Shown piece after piece: positions 34,680 to 39,379 of a stretch of 39,379 nucleotides of DNA (within the stretch, counting starts at the first letter, position 1; each line of letters starts with the position of its first letter). The translations under genes were made by a program, and so were the position numbers. This DNA is from Burkholderiales bacterium. Its GTDB lineage: Bacteria; Pseudomonadota; Gammaproteobacteria; Burkholderiales; Burkholderiaceae_B. The stretch lies in the NCBI GenBank assembly GCA_027484315.1, contig JAIXTE010000071.1:1-39379 (forward strand). Direction: 5' to 3'. The notes under the pieces are model-generated. The model worked only from the letters and a program-made list of their open reading frames with translations. It ran no database searches and had not been told where the DNA came from.

Positions 34680-35249
34680 TTATTTGGCAGGCATCACCAG
34701 TTTGAAATCGATCACCACTTCATCGGCCACCAGGCTGGTGTCACCCCATTCGCCATCGGCCCCAACCTTGTAATCCAGCCGCTTGACCTGGGTTTTGCCG
34801 CTGACTGTGTGCTTACCGCCTGCGGTCTGAATTTTGACGGGAAACTTCAAGGGCTTTTTAATGCCTCGAATGGTTAGATCGCCCGTGGCCTGCAAATTAT
34901 TGCCCGTGCCTGTGACACCGGTAATCACGAAAGTGGCCTTGGGGTGATTTTTGGAATCGAACCAGTCCTTGCCGGCCACTTCCTTGTTGTAATCCGGGTC
35001 CCCCAGGTCGTAGCTCGCCGTGTCCACACTCAAGGTGGCTTTTGTCTCGGCGGGTTTGGCTGGGTTGAACTGCACATCGCCAGTGAATTTCTTGAAGTTG
35101 CCGGTCACTGGCACATTGAACTGCTTAAAGGTGGCCTTTACTTCGCTTTGGGCGGCATCAATGGGGGCAGCCACCGCCGGGATAGTTACTGCCGCAAAAA
35201 GCAGCCCTGCAAATGCGGCTGGCCGGAAAAAAACGGATCGTTGAATCAT
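34680..35249 (-). CDS. Periplasmic YceI family protein, copy 2
   Basis: 189 residues from the ATG at 35249. A signal peptide (MIQRSVFFRPAAFAGLLFAAVTIPAVAA) precedes the YceI beta-barrel: SEVKATFKQFNVPVTGNFKKFTGDVQF, DLGDPDYNKEVAGKDWFDS and GDLTIRGIKKPLKFPVK. It differs from copy 1 in sequence throughout, so the pair is an old duplication. In many proteobacteria YceI sits with cytochrome b561, suggesting that quinone-like ligands link the two. It is 75 bases after the b561 gene. Confidence 0.9.
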   Translation of the reverse strand: MIQRSVFFRPAAFAGLLFAAVTIPAVAAPIDAAQSEVKATFKQFNVPVTGNFKKFTGDVQFNPAKPAETKATLSVDTASYDLGDPDYNKEVAGKDWFDSKNHPKATFVITGVTGTGNNLQATGDLTIRGIKKPLKFPVKIQTAGGKHTVSGKTQVKRLDYKVGADGEWGDTSLVADEVVIDFKLVMPAK

Positions 35250-35324
35250 GTTGGGTCCTGCTGGTACTCGAATTGAATTCCCGTGGTTTTCTACCCCAAT
35301 TGACCAGGCGTACGAAATTCAACC

Positions 35325-35885
35325 TCAATCAACCTTTGCGCCCGGGATCATTCGACCCAGAACACGGTCCTTGTCCACAAAATGGTGTTTCAGGGCCATC
35401 AACACATGCCCTGCCACCAAGAAGACCAAACCTTTTGCAGAAAGTTCATGCAGAGTCTTGAACAGGTCTTTCAGCATCGGGTCTTTGTCGATCACTATCG
35501 GCAATTCAATCACCCCAAACCACACCACTGGAAACCCAGCTGCCAAACTGTACAAATAGCCAAAGGTGGGCACGCCCAGCATCAACACATACAGGGCGAA
35601 ATGCCCCAGCCTGGCGAACAACACGGTGTTATGGCCCCAATGCGCCGGGTATTTTGGGGTTTTGGAAGCCATTCGCACGACCATTCGAAGCAGCACAAAG
35701 GTAAAAAGCGTCACACCCAGCCACTTGTGCCAATTGAACAGTTTCAGCTTGAATGGGGTGATCCCTGGTATGTCCACCATGTACAAACCCACCCCGAACG
35801 CGGTCAAAATACCCACCGCCATCAACCAATGAACTGCCACCATGGGCAAACGGTACCGGTGGTTCTCGCTCAGTGCGCTTCTCAA
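35325..35885 (-). CDS. Cytochrome b561
   Basis: 186 residues from a TTG at 35885 with AGAGGGA 8 bases upstream; no better ATG gives a complete first helix. Four transmembrane helices of the b561 family contain heme-ligand histidines: one in VAVHWLMAVGILTAFGVGLYM, one in FNWHKWLGVTLF and others in LGHFALYVLMLG and VAGHVLMALKHHFV. It probably transfers electrons between the quinone pool and periplasmic partners. It heads the b561-YceI-YceI operon, the arrangement known from E. coli yceJ-yceI. Confidence 0.9.
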   Translation of the reverse strand: MRSALSENHRYRLPMVAVHWLMAVGILTAFGVGLYMVDIPGITPFKLKLFNWHKWLGVTLFTFVLLRMVVRMASKTPKYPAHWGHNTVLFARLGHFALYVLMLGVPTFGYLYSLAAGFPVVWFGVIELPIVIDKDPMLKDLFKTLHELSAKGLVFLVAGHVLMALKHHFVDKDRVLGRMIPGAKVD

Positions 35886-36145
35886 ATTCGTGTCCCTCTA
35901 CCGTGCGTACCTGAAGAGCCCGCAATAAATTGTTGGGCTCAAAGTCTTTTTCAAGATACAATTTACAGTTGTTTTAATGCTGCGTACACGCCTGTGCGGA
36001 CAATACGCTTAGAATATGCGCAGCGTTTCGGTGGTTTTTAAACCCCGGCTGTGTACCTGGCAAATCAAACCATGAGCACAGCAAGAGCATAGCAAAAGCA
36101 CATTAGATTCACGTATCAACCCAGCGCACTCAATCAGGACGTCGT

Positions 36146-36709
36146 ATGAGCGATTCGAACGAACACGAACTTCTAATCAAGACACCGAAGCAACTCATCT
36201 ATGCGGTCGTCGCTTCCTTTGTCATTCCGATTTTTGTCATCATCCTGTTGGCCAATTACGTCAGCAGCAGTGAAAAACCAGCCGCTGGCAGCAATGCGTT
36301 TTCTGAAGAAGCGATTGCGGCTCGACTGGCGCCCGTAGGCACCATTGACTTTGTAGATGCCAACGCACCCAAAGTGTTGAAAACCGGCGAACAGGTTTAT
36401 GCAGCTGCATGTGCAGCCTGCCACACTGCAGGTGCAGCAGGTGCTCCCAAGTTTGGCGACAAGGGCCAATGGGCCGCCCGCTTGGGTCAAGGTTTTGACA
36501 CCCTGTGGAAGCACGCCGTCAATGGCATCGGTGCCATGCCTGCCAAAGGCGGCAATGCCGATCTGGATGACATCGAAGTGGCTCGTGCCGTGGCCTACAT
36601 GGGCAAGGAAGTCGGCGCAGACTTCAAGGCACCAGAACCAGCAGCACCTGCAGAAGCCCCGGCCGCTGACGGTCAGGCAGCAGCGCCTGCTGCTGAAGCA
36701 GCCAAATAA
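36146..36709 (+). CDS. Membrane-anchored class I cytochrome c (c5-like)
   Basis: 187 residues from the ATG at 36146, with CAGGA upstream. One N-terminal transmembrane helix (about 16-38, an uncleaved anchor) is followed by a c-type domain with heme site C89-A-A-C92-H93 and axial M131 in GAMPAKGG. Lengths and the GAPKFGDKGQW segment match cytochrome c5 family. A low-complexity Ala/Pro tail (about 155-187) extends the C-terminus. Probably an electron carrier to a terminal oxidase in the periplasm. It is divergent from the b561 operon. Confidence 0.92.
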   Translation: MSDSNEHELLIKTPKQLIYAVVASFVIPIFVIILLANYVSSSEKPAAGSNAFSEEAIAARLAPVGTIDFVDANAPKVLKTGEQVYAAACAACHTAGAAGAPKFGDKGQWAARLGQGFDTLWKHAVNGIGAMPAKGGNADLDDIEVARAVAYMGKEVGADFKAPEPAAPAEAPAADGQAAAPAAEAAK

Positions 36710-36767
36710 ACAGCCAATAAACAGCCAAGTAAGCAGCCCAACAAGCACTTCAGGCAAGAACTCTGTT

Positions 36768-36796
36768 CAACAACCCGAGTTCACTTCGGGTTGTTG
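36768..36796. repeat. 11-bp inverted repeat after the cytochrome gene
   Basis: CAACAACCCGA and TCGGGTTGTTG pair perfectly across a 7-base loop, about 60 bases after the stop. No T-tract follows; it may stabilise the transcript end or assist the terminator behind it. Confidence 0.55.
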
Positions 36797-36806
36797 AATC
36801 TGAAAC

Positions 36807-36836
36807 AAAAAACCCGCTTTCAAAGCGGGTTTTTTG
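36807..36836. terminator. Bidirectional rho-independent terminator
   Basis: AACCCGCTT and AAGCGGGTT form a stem with a 3-base loop, with an A-run before and a T-run after. It serves the cytochrome c gene and the convergent TetR gene, whose TGA stop (36820-36822) lies inside the hairpin. Confidence 0.85.
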
Positions 36837-37515
36837 TGGGCGCTACCGGTTGTATCAGCATCGTGCCCACGCCACGAAAAATCAGCATGGCGTTTTCAAC
36901 CACGTCCTCCACTGGTTTTTTGCAGCCGTCCAGGCTCCACCGCGCTGCCATGTAAAGCACTGATCCCACCAAGCCCGAAGCCAGCAGGGTGGAATCCAGG
37001 CGAGACACGCCATCATCCTGACGCTGCTCAATCAAAGGTTTTGCCAGGGTCTCCAGCATTTCAACAAAGCTGTACAGGGTTTTCAGTGACAACTCTTCCA
37101 GGTGGCGGTTTACCGTCAACACCTCCACCAGCAAAATGCGGGCAGCTTGCGGGCTGTTTTTGAACTGGCTGAAAAACACTGTCAAACCGGTTCGAGTGGC
37201 CTGTTCCAGGTTGTCATCTTCCATACCGAGCAACACGTGCTGCAACTTCTCGCGCAGGGTGTCCGTGATATGCAGGTAGCAGGCGGTGAACAAGGCCTCG
37301 GCATTGCTGAAACTTTCGTAGAAATAACGCTCGGTCAGCCCGGCTTCCTGGCACAGGCCCTTCACCGTTGCGGCGTGATACCCGCTGGATCCAAACACCT
37401 TGATGCCCGCCTCGATTAATTTCAAGCGTCGTTCAGCCTGGCGAATTTCATTGGATACACCGCGATAACGCCGCCCGGCGGCCTTCGCGATTTGATCGGG
37501 TGCTTTCGCGTTCAT
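36820..37515 (-). CDS. TetR/AcrR family transcriptional regulator
   Basis: About 231 residues from the ATG at 37515; the frame is open upstream but the extra region covers the promoter. The N-terminal helix-turn-helix reads RLKLIEAGIKVFGSSGYHAATVKGLCQEAGLTERYFYESFSNAEALFTACYLHI, the usual TetR signature. The C-terminal ligand domain is helical. No ribosome site is obvious. It is divergent from an SDR gene with a shared palindrome between them, so autoregulation and control of the SDR gene are likely. Confidence 0.9.
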   Translation of the reverse strand: MNAKAPDQIAKAAGRRYRGVSNEIRQAERRLKLIEAGIKVFGSSGYHAATVKGLCQEAGLTERYFYESFSNAEALFTACYLHITDTLREKLQHVLLGMEDDNLEQATRTGLTVFFSQFKNSPQAARILLVEVLTVNRHLEELSLKTLYSFVEMLETLAKPLIEQRQDDGVSRLDSTLLASGLVGSVLYMAARWSLDGCKKPVEDVVENAMLIFRGVGTMLIQPVAPTKNPL

Positions 37516-37543
37516 ATTGGAGGGGATATTCAAAAAATAGGCA

Positions 37544-37572
37544 TTGACAGTATGCAGGGCCAACATTAAATT
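37544..37572 (+). promoter_or_regulatory. Sigma-70 promoter for the SDR gene
   Basis: TTGACA (37544-37549) and TAAATT (37567-37572) with 17 bases between. The -10 touches the palindrome at 37571-37590, which would cover the transcription start. Confidence 0.6.
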
Positions 37573-37577
37573 GACAA
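37549..37577 (-). promoter_or_regulatory. Opposing promoter for the TetR gene
   Basis: On the minus strand TTGTCA (37577-37572) and CATACT (37554-37549) are 17 bases apart. The -35 is one arm of the palindrome at 37571-37590 and the element overlaps the SDR promoter face to face. Confidence 0.5.
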
Positions 37578-37590
37578 CCACGATTGTCAA
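37571..37590. promoter_or_regulatory. Palindromic operator between TetR and SDR genes
   Basis: Arms TTGACAA and TTGTCAA, perfect over 7 bases with a 6-base spacer. It overlaps both divergent promoters, which is the expected layout for a TetR-family operator acting on both. Confidence 0.65.
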
Positions 37591-37683
37591 ATTACAAAAC
37601 AAGGTCCGGCTCAATTGTGCCGAGAAAACTCGATGCTTGCCAGCACGGGTTTGGACCTTGTCCAACATCACGGAGACCGACAC

Positions 37684-38580
37684 ATGAAATCATTCAACGG
37701 CAAAGTAGCCGCAATCACTGGTGCAGCATCTGGAATGGGCCGTACCCTGGCCCTGCAACTGGCCAAGGACGGCTGCCACGTGTCCATCTCGGATGTAGAC
37801 ACCAAGGGCCTGGCCGAAACAGTCAAGCTGGTGAAAGCCGCCAACCCGAACATCAAGGTCACCAGCCAACAACTTGACGTGTCCAACCGCGACGCCATGT
37901 ACGCCTGGGCCGATCAAACCGCGAAAGACCACGGCAAGGTCAACCTGATTTTCAACAACGCCGGCGTGGCTTATGCAGCACCTGTTGAACACATTGACTA
38001 CGACCGCTTCGAGTGGATCATGGGCATCAACTTCTGGGGCGTGGTGTATGGCACCAAGGCATTCCTGCCGCACCTGAAGGCATCCGGTGAAGGCCACATC
38101 ATCAACACCTCCAGCCTGTTCGGCCTGTGTGCACAGCCCACCCAGTCTACTTACAATGCCACCAAGTTCGCGGTGCGCGGCTTTACCGAAAGCCTTCGCC
38201 AGGAACTGGACATGATGAACTGCGGCGTGTCAGCCACCAGCGTTCACCCAGGTGGCATCAAGACAGCGATTGCGCGCAAAAGCGTTGCATCGCCCGAGAT
38301 TGAAGAATTCACCGGCGCCGATTCCGAAGCTGGCAAGGAATTCTTCGAGAAGTTTTTCATTACTTCAGCCGAAAAAGCTGCTGACATCATTCTGAAAGCA
38401 GTCAAAGGCAACAAGCGCCGCATTCTGGTTGGCCCTGATGCAGTGGCCATGGACGCCATGGTTCGCACCTTGCCCGAAACTTATCAGGCCATTATCGTGG
38501 GCCAGATGAAGAAAATGCGCGACAAGCAAATTGCCCGCAAAAAGCGCAAGGCATCAGAAAAGCAGACCCAAAGCGCCTAA
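37684..38580 (+). CDS. Short-chain dehydrogenase/reductase
   Basis: 298 residues from the ATG at 37684, with CGGAGA upstream. Classical SDR motifs: TGAASGMG (12-19, coenzyme binding), D65 region (LDVSNRD), NNAG (91-94), S143/S144 and Y157-x-x-x-K161. The C-terminal region (after about 225) is helical and lysine-rich, and longer than in minimal SDRs. The D38 after the second beta strand (SISDVDT) suggests NAD rather than NADP. Divergent from a TetR regulator. Similar TetR/SDR pairs occur in lipid or steroid metabolism, but the substrate is unknown. Confidence 0.9.
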   Translation: MKSFNGKVAAITGAASGMGRTLALQLAKDGCHVSISDVDTKGLAETVKLVKAANPNIKVTSQQLDVSNRDAMYAWADQTAKDHGKVNLIFNNAGVAYAAPVEHIDYDRFEWIMGINFWGVVYGTKAFLPHLKASGEGHIINTSSLFGLCAQPTQSTYNATKFAVRGFTESLRQELDMMNCGVSATSVHPGGIKTAIARKSVASPEIEEFTGADSEAGKEFFEKFFITSAEKAADIILKAVKGNKRRILVGPDAVAMDAMVRTLPETYQAIIVGQMKKMRDKQIARKKRKASEKQTQSA

Positions 38581-38614
38581 GCTTGCATCTGCAAGCCTTT
38601 GCACAAGGTGGATA

Positions 38615-38647
38615 AACGCGGTTAGTCTTTGGACTGCCGCGTTTTTT
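38615..38647 (+). terminator. Rho-independent terminator after the SDR gene
   Basis: AACGCGG and CCGCGTT form the outer stem, with an inner AGTC/GACT pairing, followed by TTTT. A second small hairpin (GCTTGC-ATCT-GCAAGC, 38581-38596) without a T-run sits directly after the stop codon. Confidence 0.8.
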
Positions 38648-38661
38648 ATTGGGGATAACAC

Positions 38662-39312
38662 ATGGAACAAGCAATGACTCAAAAAACCATTCTGTTGGTA
38701 GGCGCAACAGGCGTGGTCGGCCAAAGCGTGTTGACGCAAGCCCTTGCGCACCCTCAAGTGGGCAAAGTCGTGGCCTTGTCACGCAAACCCATCACGCCGC
38801 ACCCCAAACTGCTGAATCAACAGATCGATTTCAAAGCCATTCCTGAGGATGCCCCCTGGTGGCAAGCCGATGCCGTAGTTTGCACCCTTGGTACCACCAT
38901 CAAAGTGGCAAAAACTGCCGAGCAATTCCGCTTTGTGGATTACACCCTGGTGGCCCAGTTCGCCTCACTGGCGGCCAAACACTCGGTGCCGTGCTTTGTA
39001 TTGAATTCCGCCATGATGGCCAGCCCCAAGGCCCGTGGCCTGTACCTGCGTACCAAAGGTGAAGCCGAACAGGCTGTCAAAAACTCGGGGGTACCCAGCG
39101 TGGTCATTGCACGCCCTGGCCTGCTGGACAGCAATCGGGAAGAATTCCGCCTGGGTGAAGAAATTGGAATTGTAGCCAGCCGCCTGTTCAACCCCTTGCT
39201 GCCCAAACGCCTGCGAAGTGTGAAGGCGGAGAGACTGGCGCGTGTGATGCTGGAGGAAGCACTGAAAGCCGAACCCGGTGTGAAAGTGCTGGAGTCAGAA
39301 AGCTTTCAGTGA
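38662..39312 (+). CDS. NAD(P)-binding Rossmann protein (atypical SDR)
   Basis: 216 residues from the ATG at 38662 with GGGGA upstream; M5 is an alternative start. The N-terminal coenzyme motif is GATGVVG (about 14-20). The pattern ADAVVCTLGTTIKVAKTAEQFRFVDY is typical of the small YbjT/HTATIP2-like NAD(P)H-binding proteins; an active-site-like YLRTKGEAE segment follows at about 128-136. No membrane segment. These proteins act as oxidoreductases or redox-linked binding proteins; no specific reaction can be assigned. Its stop overlaps the end of the convergent partial gene by a few bases. Confidence 0.85.
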   Translation: MEQAMTQKTILLVGATGVVGQSVLTQALAHPQVGKVVALSRKPITPHPKLLNQQIDFKAIPEDAPWWQADAVVCTLGTTIKVAKTAEQFRFVDYTLVAQFASLAAKHSVPCFVLNSAMMASPKARGLYLRTKGEAEQAVKNSGVPSVVIARPGLLDSNREEFRLGEEIGIVASRLFNPLLPKRLRSVKAERLARVMLEEALKAEPGVKVLESESFQ

Positions 39313-39379
39313 ATCGACAGGCCGGCATTCAAACTCAATTTTGCAAATGCGCGGTTGTCGAACACTGCGTCTAAGACCC
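39306..39379 (-). CDS. C-terminal end of a gene entering from the right
   Basis: One minus-strand frame is open from the window edge to a TGA at 39306-39308 and ends NRAFAKLSLNAGLSIH. Only about 23 residues are visible. The beta-like, alternating pattern would fit a periplasmic or outer-membrane protein, but nothing can be assigned. Convergent with, and overlapping by 7 bases, the Rossmann-protein gene. Confidence 0.35.
   Translation of the reverse strand, partial: VLDAVFDNRAFAKLSLNAGLSIH

Noticed and set aside
1..39379. CRISPR arrays, rRNA genes, complete insertion sequences
   Set aside because: No regularly spaced repeats, no rRNA sequence, and no transposase or integrase reading frame was found on either strand.

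Overview
The window looks like chromosomal DNA of a betaproteobacterium, most likely Burkholderiales and perhaps Limnobacter-like. The grounds are dense GC-moderate genes, an AsmA-type DUF748 protein, paired YceI proteins with cytochrome b561, a membrane-anchored class I cytochrome c and many LysR/TetR regulators. The genus is an inference from gene content only.

Left part (1-8800) is accessory in character. Positions 1-4105 are AT-rich and carry a tightly overlapping minus-strand cassette: a small acidic protein, a 670-aa SMC/Rad50/DndD-like ATPase with a cysteine hook, a 167-aa protein resembling a Dnd (phosphorothioation) accessory family, and a PLD-nuclease/SF2-helicase fusion that runs off the left edge. 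This looks like an anti-phage or DNA-restriction module. A host-like VIT/von Willebrand A gene (4272-6452) separates it from a second AT-rich block (about 6560-8800) holding a small WYL-like protein, an unrecognised 239-aa protein and decayed-looking DNA. That block abuts the 3' end of a tRNA-Arg(CCG) gene, a classical integration site.

From 8927 rightwards the DNA is ordinary core-like sequence. 8927-17549: DUF748 protein, LysR regulator, divergent TauE/SafE exporter, a large hybrid histidine kinase and an unknown protein. 17582-22763: a lipase-like hydrolase behind two palindromic operators, then a ydcF-aapJ-aapQ-aapM operon that lacks the ATPase gene. 22864-25603: thioesterase, a stand-alone HPt protein, and convergent to it a hybrid kinase whose N-terminus matches the plant/cyanobacterial ethylene-binding domain at all seven key residues; a receiver-domain remnant lies behind it.

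25772-39379: an Ntn-hydrolase acylase lipoprotein with a collagen-like linker; divergent methylmalonate-semialdehyde dehydrogenase with a shared palindromic operator; an alpha/beta hydrolase; a CBS-domain protein; an NhaR-like regulator divergent from a TerC/Alx membrane protein; a cytochrome b561-YceI-YceI operon; cytochrome c; a TetR/SDR divergent pair with face-to-face promoters over one operator; and an NAD(P)-binding protein. Several genes use TTG or GTG starts supported by ribosome binding sites. The two most interesting items are the AT-rich defence-like cassette and the ethylene-receptor-like kinase with its probable HPt partner.
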